From contig QPFY01000008.1 in NCBI GenBank assembly GCA_003665825.1, positions 372,001 to 436,000 of the forward strand: DNA of 64,000 bases. The letters are read 5' to 3'. A model generated the notes under the pieces. It searched no databases. It saw only the letters and a program-made list of their open reading frames with translations, and had not been told where the DNA came from. Positions 34,231-44,478 of this stretch are shown one piece after another (positions within the stretch are counted from its first letter, which is position 1; every line of letters begins with the position of its first letter). A program made the translations under genes and the position numbers. Source of the DNA: Microbotryum silenes-acaulis. Lineage: Eukaryota; Basidiomycota; Microbotryomycetes; Microbotryales; Microbotryaceae.

Positions 34231-34724
34231 TTAGAGCTTGTACCCGTCGTCCTTGCCGTGACCGCCATGGCCACTGCCGCCGTGCGAGGTGTTGCAACCC
34301 GACGCGCAGGCGCAGGAGCCACCTTGTTGGCTGGTTGAAGTGGGCGGAGGCGGGGAGGCGGGCGAGAAAGAGAGGAGGAGCGTCAGCTCTTGGTCGGAAC
34401 AACCTCCGAGCCTTTGAAAGAAGCGGAATGGGGAAGAGAGGGTGAGGTGACTTACATGCTAAGAGCACATCCGAGGACGTTGAGAACGCAGCCGACGATG
34501 CAAGCCTTGATCAACGCGGTGTCACCGTCACCGGCGCGAGCACTGCGGAAGCCACAAAGTCGGACGTCGGATTAAAGTCAGCAATCGAGCCAAGAGGCCT
34601 CTCGTCCAAGGGGAGAGAGGTCTTACATGAGGTGAGAATCTTGTTCGGCGTTGATCGCAGGAGCAGCGAACGTCATGGAGACGAGGGCCGAAGCGGCGAG
34701 GGCGGAAAGGATGGAGAACTTCAT
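34231..34724 (-). CDS. small secreted cysteine-rich protein, 94 residues
   Basis: Three exons, 34724-34627, 34542-34456 and 34330-34231, join in phase and give 94 residues. Residues 1-20 are a signal peptide (MKFSILSALAASALV, cut after FAA). The mature part begins with a short acidic segment, then a hydrophobic helix with three cysteines (LIKACIVGCVLNVLGCALS). It ends in GGSCACASGCN and a Gly/His tail (GGSGHGGHGKDDGYKL) that could bind metal. The last exon is chosen at the CAG at 34331-34333, because the next AG (34322-34323) would put the cysteines out of frame. I know no family for it. The signal peptide points to secretion, but the hydrophobic helix could also sit in a membrane. A TATA box lies upstream. 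Confidence 0.75.
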
Positions 34725-34840
34725 GATCGCTTCGGGAGGGAGTGTGCTGTGTGTTTTGTTTTTGTGGTGGTGCAGTGGTGAGGAGGATAGGATTGCGGTG
34801 TGAAGGGAAAGAGGAAGAGAGGCTCCAGTCCACGCGCGAA

Positions 34841-34846
34841 TTTATA
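34841..34846 (-). promoter_or_regulatory. TATA box of the small secreted protein gene
   Basis: TATAAA on the minus strand, 117 bases before ATG 34724, within an otherwise GC-rich stretch. It is followed on that strand by a C/T-rich leader. An 11-bp unit, TTCCGAGCTTC, is repeated three times just upstream (34903-34935). Confidence 0.6.
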
Positions 34847-34902
34847 CCCTTCACTCTTCTGCATGATCCAGGAAGTTCCTTCCCCTTCCACGCCCTTCGC
34901 CG

Positions 34903-34935
34903 TTCCGAGCTTCTTCCGAGCTTCTTCCGAGCTTC
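34903..34935 (+). repeat. 11-bp tandem repeat, three units
   Basis: Three perfect copies of TTCCGAGCTTC in the promoter of the small secreted protein gene. The remainder of 34936-35840 shows no feature. Confidence 0.85.
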
Positions 34936-35840
34936 TCCTTCTCCATCCCGCGCGGGAACGAGAGTCGCTGCGCAGAAACTTCGCCCACACATCACTCAAG
35001 TCTCGATAACGTGGGGCAGGAACGTAGAATCACGTGTACCCCCCTCAACTAGTCAAAGTTCCGAATAGTATGTGCGCGGAGCTAAAAAAAGGATTAAAAA
35101 GTCGACTGACCCCTATTGAGCAACGCCAAGCCAATCGAGGACTTCCCTCCCTTCGGATCTCGAAAAAAAGGGCACGGGGACGGGCACGGACCAAAGTGGG
35201 GGTCGGGTGAAAGGGTGGAAGGTTTTCGAAATTCCGTGGGGTGCATTCTAGTGATGTTCCATCCTCTTGTTTCCAGACTTTTGGGTACCTCAAGTCTCGG
35301 ATGCTCGCGTCGCTTTCGGCAGATGATCGATCAATTTACCCGAAGTCGCCTATCAGGTCGCCGCTCGAAGCGGTCCGACCCAGAGGAACCTCTATTCGCA
35401 GATCAGATATCTCTCACGATTCTTCAGAATCCAGGACGAGAGGTAGATGATGCCCCCTTCTCTTCTAGGGATACGCCCGCCCTAAACTCAGCCTCTTTCA
35501 GTCCTCTGCTTCGTCATGCTGCACCGTGTGGGGTTTAAGCGAGAAGAGTTTCCGTCTTTCTCACAGCACGTGAGATGATCATGATCATCAAAAGAGTCCA
35601 TCGTGATAGCATAAAGGATCGAAACCCCGCTCAAAGGTGATAAGACAGAAAAAAGAAAGGGCAATAACCCCACTGAAAATACGATAGAAAAACCGACGAC
35701 TTCTGCAAAAACGAGAGTGTAGATGAGGGGTGGGGATGTTCCTCGGTGTAGAGATTCGTTCGGCCGAACGTAGCCGGCCAAAAGCCGAACGTCAATCAAG
35801 GGATCACGAGGCTTTTCCCCCTCCACCGATCGACCATCAA

Positions 35841-38637
35841 TCAATGCGCATGCGAATGCCCCCCATGTCCTCCATGCCCCTGCTTCACGGCATGTGAATG
35901 CCCGTGCCCACCGTCCGCAGCACCACCATTCATCCACTGCCCATGTCCATGTCCATGTCCATGCCCCTGCTCCACGCCATGACTCAAATACTCCACATCA
36001 ATTCCCTTCACCCCATCCCCCTGAGCCCAACAGCCCCCTCCGCCCCTCTTCTCCCTCACAACCTGAACGGTCACCTCACCAAATCTATCATTCGGCGCAT
36101 CGGGTCCCTGATCCCCCAACCTCAACGGTCCTCTACATCGTTCACGGCAAAACTTGGTCACGGCTAAGATGTCGGCGTCTGTACAAGAGGCTTTAACGTG
36201 GACCACTAGGGTCGCGATGAGGGAGGCGCCGCCATCGGATTGGGAGGGGTTGATGTTTGAAGGGTTCGGGTTCGTGGACGAGGAGGCGTTTAGAGAGGCG
36301 GGGTGGGTGATCATTTGCCATACGTGCGGTCGGTCCAGGGACATGACTAGTGGGTGATTTTCGATCTGGTTCGAAATGAGCGAAACCCCATAAGCACCCC
36401 TAAATTAACACCTGTACGCGTCATCGACGGCACTCACATCTCGCACAGCACTCTGCACAGCTTTCGAATTGAGCGAATCGGGATCAGGTGCGGTTTGTAG
36501 TAGGACTTGACCCGTCGTAACCGCGGCCGGGTATGCAACGTAGAACATGGCGATCGATTGCATCAACGCAACGACCTTGTCCAGCGGCGCCAATTGGGCT
36601 CTGCAGAAGCGTGAATCCTTAAGGTGTGAGCCAGAGCCTCAAGCACTTGGCGAGGGAGAGGCAGATATACACAACTCACCCTGGAATCGTCAGCCCCGCT
36701 GCGCACAACCCCACACTGAACATCAAGATCGTAGCCGTGAACGGGTTCATAACCCTCTCAACCACCGAAGGACCCCTCAAGCTGCTCAAAGGTCTCGGTC
36801 TCGAAGGAAGCATCGCCGCAGAAGACGACGTCGGACCGATCGCCTGAGCCAAAGCGTAATGATTGCTCATCATGATGGACGTCAACAGCGTCAACGTCGC
36901 TGAAAGGGCCAATAGAACGACGGGGAACTTGATGCCTTCCTCCAAGACGCTCGTCGAACCTCCATGCGCACCAGGCGCTGTCATCCCCGCTCCTGCCTCA
37001 CCGTGACCCATCCCACCATGTCCTGCTCCATGAGCTCCACTATGCTCGGCTCCTCCATGTAGTAACAATACATGCTCGACGGATTCCTTGCAGACGTAGA
37101 CGGCCGAGAAGAGGAGGTAGATCGCTTGCGAGAAGTGGGACAGAGTGACGAGGCGTCGACTGCCGTAGGGTGTTCGCATGCTCGAGTTGCCCGTCCCGCT
37201 TCCAAAGGCGCCCAAAAGGGCGTCTATCCCTCTCGCACCATCGACAAAGATCCGTGACAAGGCGCCTAGGCCATCAAAGACGATGAGGTAGCCGAGACCT
37301 GTGACACTCAGTGCTTCGGCGGCTTGCCCAGTGATCCACAGCGAAGCGCCCAACACGACCTGTCCCACAGCAAGCAACAACTGACCGCGCGTCGACGAGG
37401 GAAGGTAGAAAACCGAGAGGATGAAGAAGCGAAGCGGCGAAGGCAAGCCAGCATGCTTGTGCCGGAGGTGGGATTGCTTGGGAAAGGGCATGGCGGCGGC
37501 ATGGCCCGAGGCATTCGCGATCGAGGCACGACGACCATGCGCCATTGGTGGTGGTGAAACAGGCGAGGTACCGTTCTGCGGTATTTGCCCTGGTTCCATG
37601 AAGGAGAAGAAGTTGTGCGAGACCGAATGCTTGTGGTGGTGCCCTCGCCGTGATTTGGAGGGAGGTGGGGATCGACTGTCCGACGCTCGACTCGACGTCG
37701 GGGAAGAGATATCCACGACGGGTGCGGGTGCCGAGGTCGAGGTCGACGCATTCGGGTCGGAAAAGGTGTCGCCATAGCCTTGCGCCGCTTGACCTGGTCT
37801 CGGGAAGAACACGGAGAGGTTACGTTCATGGATGCGAGAGTGGGAGCGCGCATGCTCGGTCCGGGACGAGGTGGCCGAACTCGCAACCGTTGTTGTCGGT
37901 GGGACCTGGAACAGCATCGACGACGAATTCGGGGATGGCAAAGGAAGGAACGACTCTTCGTCGTCTTCTTCGACGGGAAATTGGTCTTCATCGTCGTCGT
38001 CGTCGGCCTGGGGCGCTGTAGGAAGTTTGTTGGCCTCGGCAACCTCTTCTTCGTTCTCCTCCTCGATGATGTACGACGACAGACCATGGGGTGGTGGTGT
38101 GCTCAGACTCGGCCGTGGCGGTGACGGGACCATGAGTGGGCCGAGGTTGTGCAGACTGTGGTGTCGCCGCTTGTGCGGGTTAGGATTGTTCGAGGCCGAC
38201 GAATTGGGCGTAGGTGGGGTAACGGGGACCGGAGCCTGATACGGGCTGCCGTTGCCATTCCCGTTGGCATAGCCGTTCGCATTCGAGGAGGCAGTGGTAG
38301 AAGTGACTGGAGCAGCGACGGGGGGAAAGTAGCCCGAGGGTGTGTAGTCTGATGGGTCATAGTCGCGTGTGGGCGAGTACGGCGATGCGCTTTGGAGGTA
38401 CGACACGGACTGGGCTCGGCGTTGGTGCTGCTGCTGCTGATGGTGGTTGGGCGAAATTGAAGGTAGAGGCGGGGTCGAGGCGGACAACCTCGAGGTGGAA
38501 GGTGACATCATTGAGGTCGAGGGAGGTGGAGGTGGAGGAGGTGAGGGAGTAGACGCCACCAGGGATGCCGGGTCGATGTTCTGGGCGACCGAGCGAGCTC
38601 TGCAAGTTCGGAAGGACCCGAGAGGAGGCCGAGCCAT
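35841..38637 (-). CDS. ZRG17: Zrg17-like cation diffusion facilitator (zinc transporter subunit)
   Basis: Exons 38637-36680, 36600-36438 and 36365-35841 join in phase and give 881 residues. Residues 1-395 are Ser/Pro-rich and disordered. About 400-710 hold the membrane part with several helices (LSVFYLPSSTRGQLLLAV, YLIVFDGLGALSRIF, LFSAVYVCKESVEHVLLL, FPVVLLALSATLTLLTSI, FTATILMFSVGLCAAG). A cytosolic domain (HPLVMSLDRPHVWQM) and a His/Gly-rich tail follow. The fold and the C-terminal motif are those of CDF zinc transporters. The His-x3-Asp pairs that bind zinc in helices 2 and 5 are absent (helix 2 reads GYLIVFD, helix 5 NPFTA). Loss of these sites is known for Zrg17, which works only in a complex with Msc2 in the ER or Golgi membrane, so I prefer that assignment over Msc2. 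Confidence 0.7.
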
Positions 38638-39702
38638 GAGTCAGTTCGGTGCTTCACCCTCGGCTTCGGCTTTGGTAGTTCGCGGTTCGCGGGTAGCCGC
38701 GGAAAGGCACGGAGAATATTTTGATGTTGGGGAACGTCATATCTACAAGTCACCACTCTCTGCCAGCGCCTCAGGGCTGTCAAGTCCGTGGGCAGAAGGC
38801 CAGTTGCAGGGGCGCTTCGACGCGAACGGAGAGGCCTCACGTGGCGGGCCGGCGAGCGTCGAGTGTCGAGTGTCGAGCGACGACCGACGAGGCCCAAAAG
38901 GCAGTGCAGCACCAAGAGCAACTAGGCCAGAGCAGTCACGGTGCACATGGGACTCCAGCACATGTGCACGGGCTGGAACGACCAGGCACGCTGCCCTGAG
39001 CGTTGCCATGGCCCGTGCCATCGCAGCAGCGCCACGCGTTGGTACGACTCGCCCCCACCGACGAACGGACGACGAACCGACAGACGACGACGACGACGAC
39101 GATGATAGCTACTGCCCTCTTCCGATCCAAACTCCAGGAAAGCTCACCTTCGATGCCCACCACTCGCGCCATTCCGACCATTCATACCATTGCTCATCGA
39201 CGTCGTATTCGAGGACGACATGGGTGCAGCGACCATCGTCGGAGCCGGCGCACGAAATGGCCAGAGCCGAGCGTGAGGCCGTGAGGCCGTGAGGCCGTGA
39301 GGTGCCGAGTCAGATGGCCGAGTCAGCGCAGACGAGCAGCCGGTCAGACAGGATCGGACAGGGTCGTCACACGGTCACCCACACGGTCTGACGCACGGGC
39401 GCGTGCAGAGTCGACGCGCGCTCAAACAACGGTGCCGTGGACGATTTCCGATCACGTCGAGTCGCGGCATCGGAAAAGGGGCATCGAAAGTGCGTAGCCT
39501 CCGAGTCGCGCCGAATTATGCCGGCTTATACGACAGTTTGGAAAAGAAAAGAACAAATAAGCACACCTTACTGAGACGGAGCGAGGCCTTTTTTTGGTAG
39601 ACCCTGGATCTTACTTAAAACCAACTCTCGATTGATCTCGCTTGGACTGTGCTGCTCCGGTCCGGCTCTCTCCCGCTCCACTTCCACCTCCACCTCATCA
39701 AG
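38638..39702. other. divergent promoter region
   Basis: Spacer between the outward-facing CDF and WW-domain genes. It contains short tandem units (GTGAGGCC, four times near 39275-39302, and GTCGAGT near 38868). No gene seen. Confidence 0.5.
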
Positions 39703-40756
39703 ATGCCAGCCAAGAAACCTTCCACCGCTGTCACGAAGGATGTCGTTCAGCCCTCTTTACTTGCTGGGTCACCATCACCACCTCCTCCAACAGCTGCGTC
39801 GAATGAGCACACAGCAGCTGAAGCTGAGGTAACACAAGTGACTAACGACGACAACGACAACGAGAACGACGACGACGACGACGACGAGCAAGCGGATGCC
39901 GCAGTAGCTGAGCAGGGCGAAAAAGCCACAACACTCGCAGCAACAGAGGTAGAGACGACCATGCCATCGAACCAACCTCCCTTACCCGACGAACCAGCTC
40001 CTCCTCCAACGGGCGTGCATACAGGCCGGGATCCGAATTGGACAGCCGTTTGGGATTTAAAGTCAGTTCGCACCAGTCTTGCTGCAGGGGATAACACCCC
40101 CTTTGGCCATACTGATGAGATCATTTGCACCGATTCGACCAGCGCACAAGCCTACTACTTCCACCACACCCTCACGGGCGTCACGCAATGGACGAACCCC
40201 TTCGAAGCACCCGTCGACTCGACATCCACCACACAACCCACCGCAGGTCCTTCCACAACAACCGCAACAACAACAGCAGATGCACAAGACGAAGATCCCA
40301 ACTCGCACATCAATTACCGAGGCATCGACCCGGACTTGGCGTTCCTCGATCCGAATTTGGCGAGACAACAGACACGAGGTGGGGCCGCACCGGTGTTTCA
40401 GGCGAGGTTCAATTCAAAGACGGGGAGGTTCCAGGTCAGTAATAGATCAAATGTGAGTGCTGAGATGTGGCTTGAGGCCTGACAGCTTCTCGGCATTTGA
40501 CGACCAGGGTGATCCGTCCATGGTGCCCGATCGAATCTCGGACTATTCGCGCTCATCAAGGCAACAACAAGCCTTCTACGATACCAACGCCTGGACCGAA
40601 TCCCTACAAGGACGAGGAATCTACCAAGGCCAGCAAGATGAAGTCGAGGAGCAAGGTGGTAGGAAGAGGAAGCCGAGTTCGAAGGAGGTGCAGGCGTTCA
40701 AGGATAAGAAGGAGCAGAAGAAGAGGGCAAAGTTGATGACGTTCCTCAAGAGCTGA
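39703..40756 (+). CDS. WW-domain protein of unknown function
   Basis: Exons 39703-40061, 40143-40434 and 40508-40756 join in phase and give 299 residues. An acidic, disordered N-terminus (run of Asp/Glu near residues 50-65) precedes a WW domain at about 107-140: WTAVWDLN before the intron, AQAYYFHHTLTGVTQWTNP after it, with both Trp, the Tyr pair and the final Pro present. The C-terminal half has a conserved-looking RISDYSRSSRQQQAFYD block and ends in a Lys/Arg-rich helix (KEVQAFKDKKEQKKRAK), which suggests a nuclear protein. WW domains bind proline-rich ligands; splicing or transcription factors are likely partners, but this is inference. Confidence 0.75.
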
Positions 40757-40890
40757 TGAAAAGGCGCGCGTTTATGTTTGGGAGTGTATCTTTATCTCGG
40801 AATGTTGTAATCATACAAGATCACAGAAGATTCCTCTCGCTCCAGTCTCAAAGCTTCCTCCCAAGAACGGGTGCTCCACGTCCAAGCTCT

Positions 40891-42840
40891 TCAATTCCTC
40901 GTCGCGGAAGCCAACAACCTACTCAGCTCGCTCAACTGATGCTGCGTCAACTGACCCAGATCGAAACCTGCTCGTGATGCACCTCTATCATCCCCAGCCC
41001 CAGCCCCACTCCCACCTGCAGCCTGGGTTCCTCTCTCCTGCGCAGTCTTGCCCCTTTCCTCCTCCTCTTCATTCTCCTCCTCACTATCCTCCAAACTATC
41101 AACCACGCTTTCCCCGTCCCCATCATCCCCATCCCCATCCCCGTCCCCATCCCTACCCACGCTCCGGTCACTTCCCCCTCCCCTCCCTTCCTCCTCCAAC
41201 TCCCTCACCCTCCTCGTCAACCTAACATACTCCCTCTCCAAAAAAACCAACCTCTCCTCCTTCTCCACCCTCTCCCGATTAGCCTTCAACCGACTCTCCT
41301 TCGCCGCTTCCCGATTCTTCTGGCGTCTTGCTTCAAGTTTCTCTTCGGCTGTCATCGAACCGGAGCGGGGATCGGGGGAGGCTTGAGAAGGAGTTGAGGA
41401 CACGTTGGAGTGAAGCGTATTCTCCAACTTGTTCGTAGAGATCTCGCGATCTAAATCCGCCACACGACCCTGGATCCTTCCTTGATGCGATGACCCCTCT
41501 GGTAGCGGTGGTGGAGGTGGTGGTAGTGGAGGAGGATGCGCTACGACTTTCCTCTTTTTCGGTTTCGGCTGCGGCGCCGGACCCAAACCCGCCGATTTCT
41601 TCAACCTCGCCATCCCAGGTGGCAAATCCGAATACGTCGTCGTGGTAGTATCCACGTATTTGTAAACTACGTTGGCTTCGTTCGGACGAGTGGAGGGAAG
41701 TTGGGAAGTCGAGGCGATAGGGGTCGCTCGATCATCTTCTTCGGTCATGGGGGATAGGTTCGTTCGAGCTTTCTTGCGAGGGGAGGTTCGAGCTGGAGAG
41801 GAAGAGGTAAATTTGTCGATCTTTGGGGTAGTGGTGGGTCGCTTGGATCGGGTTGGAGCGAGAGCAGGTGCGAGGGTGACGTCGAATGCGCTCGAGGGAG
41901 GCGGCGGACCTCGATGCGCACTCGATCCGACCGCAAGCTCGTCGATCGATCGTGCATTGTGTCCAGAAGCTGACTGAAGTGTCCGTGACCTCAACTCCCT
42001 CGAATGCGGCGTCCCCACCGCCGTCGGCGAAACCGACTTCGGAACCAACGGTCCGAAATCAACATCGACCAACCCCTCCCCCGGCGTGAAAGTCTCATCG
42101 ACCGCACTATAATCCGATTCCCCCTCTTCATCGCCCTCTTCATCAAGCGAGAAGATATGTCTCGTGCCACCACTACTCGGTACTGCGGTCCCAAGATCGA
42201 ACAAGCCATCGTCCCATGCGAGGTTCGTTCGACCGGGTTGAAAATCCGGATCGTCCTCGTCTGAACTGGGCCAGTCGAAATAATCGTTAAAGAGCATCGT
42301 CTCGCGATCGGTTTCGGTCGTCGTTGAGGCGTTGGGGGCATGGGGTACTCGACCTGATCGAGTGGGGAGGGGGGTGTAGGATACAGGGGGATGATTTCGA
42401 CTGACATGCGCCGAGGGGGAAGGAGGAGCGACGGCGAGTCCAGCAAAGAGGTTGGGTTGCGCGGCGAGGAATTCCAACGTATGACTGAGCGCCGTCATTC
42501 GGGGTGACGACGAAGGTGGGATGAGATTCGACGTCGATGTACCGACGAGGTGATTGGCTCGACTCGCTCCGGACGATATGGTTCCATGGGTGAGAGCTCT
42601 CAACAGTTCCTCCGAGGACGCCTGCGTCACCGCCGACGAGGTCGAAGCCGTCGTGGCAGGCCCATTGCTCGCTCCCACCCTCGCATCGAAACCAATAGGG
42701 GACGCAGCATTGGGGTCGGTCGTTCCCAAGCCAGTGCTAGTGCCGGTGTTGTTGGCTCCAGGGAACGCAGCGGCAAGCAAGGACGCGAGCGTGTGCTTGG
42801 CCTGGCTCTCGGTCGCTCGATCATTGATCATGTTGACCAT
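40891..42840 (-). CDS. bZIP transcription factor
   Basis: Single coding exon of 649 residues from ATG 42840. Most of the protein is Ser/Thr/Pro-rich. The bZIP lies at about residues 490-550: EARRQKNREAAKESRLKAN holds the N-x7-R signature, followed by leucines every seven residues over about three turns (VFLEREYVRLTRRVREL). An acidic run (Asp/Gly, then Glu-rich) and a short C-terminal helix (LTQHQLSELSRLL) follow. The frame is open upstream of ATG 42840 but crosses a TTTCACAG acceptor at about 42860. Together with a GTGAGT donor near 42933 this suggests an intron in the 5' leader rather than more coding. Target genes cannot be told from the sequence. Confidence 0.82.
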   Translation of the reverse strand: MVNMINDRATESQAKHTLASLLAAAFPGANNTGTSTGLGTTDPNAASPIGFDARVGASNGPATTASTSSAVTQASSEELLRALTHGTISSGASRANHLVGTSTSNLIPPSSSPRMTALSHTLEFLAAQPNLFAGLAVAPPSPSAHVSRNHPPVSYTPLPTRSGRVPHAPNASTTTETDRETMLFNDYFDWPSSDEDDPDFQPGRTNLAWDDGLFDLGTAVPSSGGTRHIFSLDEEGDEEGESDYSAVDETFTPGEGLVDVDFGPLVPKSVSPTAVGTPHSRELRSRTLQSASGHNARSIDELAVGSSAHRGPPPPSSAFDVTLAPALAPTRSKRPTTTPKIDKFTSSSPARTSPRKKARTNLSPMTEEDDRATPIASTSQLPSTRPNEANVVYKYVDTTTTTYSDLPPGMARLKKSAGLGPAPQPKPKKRKVVAHPPPLPPPPPPLPEGSSHQGRIQGRVADLDREISTNKLENTLHSNVSSTPSQASPDPRSGSMTAEEKLEARRQKNREAAKESRLKANRERVEKEERLVFLEREYVRLTRRVRELEEEGRGGGSDRSVGRDGDGDGDGDDGDGESVVDSLEDSEEENEEEEERGKTAQERGTQAAGGSGAGAGDDRGASRAGFDLGQLTQHQLSELSRLLASATRN

Positions 42841-44478
42841 GCTGATCCTCTGTGAAACACACTGCAATCAGTTAATCTGTCACTACGTCAGGTCATGGGT
42901 AAATGCTAAGTACGCCAGCCGGGGACACTCACCCTCGATGGCCTGCCTTACCGGGGCTCGTCGCGACTCGACGCGCCTCTTTTCGAACGCGAGTCCTCGC
43001 GAGGGCTAGTCGGTGCCGGCTCAATCAAGCCCGGCGGTCACTTCTTCTAGTGAATGGCCAGTCCAGGAAGTCAAGAGAACGATCGAATCACTTTGTAGTG
43101 CTGTTGACGTGGTTGCCTGCGTATGATGTCGTGGCCGCGCGCCGGTAAGCCGGGTGATGGTCACGTGCAAAAGAGACGCGTAGATTGCAAGGACAGACAG
43201 GCCCAAGCGCGTCGCTAGGGCTTTCTTCGTTCGCACACGCGCGCCGCGCCGTCGCGAATCGAATCGATCATTGATTGTCGGATCTACTCGCAAGAAGCAT
43301 CCGCGACTGGCTCGAGTCAATAAAGTAATCAGAAGAACTTTCAATAGTGCGTTGCAATGTAACTTTGGACGATTTTGGGGGTTTGGTGGAGTAGTAAACA
43401 GAGTAGAAACAAAAAGCAAGAATGGTGGAGGGAGCGTTGCCCGTCACACAAAAAAAGAGGAGGTAGGAGAAAGCGTGACAACTGCGAAACTAATGAGAAA
43501 AACGGTGCGACGACGGAGGAGTTAGGGCGTGTCAACGAAAGAGAAAACATAAAAACAAAGGCGATGATGGATCGTGTCCGTCTATGAGAAGAGTTGCGAA
43601 GGTGGAACAGAAAAGGGGGTCGGAAATGTTGGGGTCTCGAAGAGCTGAGGGCACTACGGCGCGTCGGTCGTGGGGGTCGTGTGGCAGAGAATGGGGTGGG
43701 GGACGAAGAAAGAAGTCGAAAGAAAGAGAAAAAATGAGGAGTCGTCCAGATCGAGGCTCAATGAAGAGTTCAGTCCAAGATTCCAAAAGACGTCCGGTTT
43801 CGTCTGCGAGCTTCGACAATAGCTGCGGTTTCGTGGGAGATGCGATGGTCCTCGCGTGCCCTGTCGACTCCGTCCAGTCTTACCCTACTTCTTCGACCAC
43901 ACCAATCGCGTCAACCCTCACCACAAAATCTCCTTTCCACACCGTTCCAAAGCCCCGTGATGCAAGACAACCGAAGCCCGTCGGACAGCAAATGCCGAAC
44001 ACGATTTGGCATCACTGCCGCCAAGTCGATGCTTCCTCCGCGTGTAGCCCAGGTCATCCCGACGTCATCGGAGCGAAAGCTCAATCGAACCGAAGGCACA
44101 GTCACTCTTCGTAAACGAAGAACGGGCCAGCAGGAGAGCAATCACAAAGAGACGGGGAATAACGAGGACACGATGGAGGAAGAGCACGGACTCTGACGAG
44201 CAGCGGCACCAACGCGCAAGCGGGTGCACCGGAAAAGGCTCGGGAGTGATCAAAGGGCAGGTGGAAAGTCATGGAAAGAGGAGAACGAAGGGGCGAGGGG
44301 ACAGCAGGGTTGAATGGTGAGAAGAAGGCGGAAATGTAAGGGTGGGAGTTGAGACTGAGGGCATTGCGACCTGAATGTTCACAAGAACGGAATACCGATT
44401 AGCGTTCGAATTACTAGACGCTGCCTGTATCGAGGACCTACTGTATCAATCTCGCCGTGTGCTTCGCAAGTATGGAGC
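42841..44478. other. intergenic, nothing recognised
   Basis: Between the 5' end of the bZIP gene and the stop codon of the HAC1-like gene. The part near 44478 should be the 3' untranslated region of the latter. Frames in 43584-44196 have no protein-like composition. No repeat or RNA gene seen. Confidence 0.45.
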
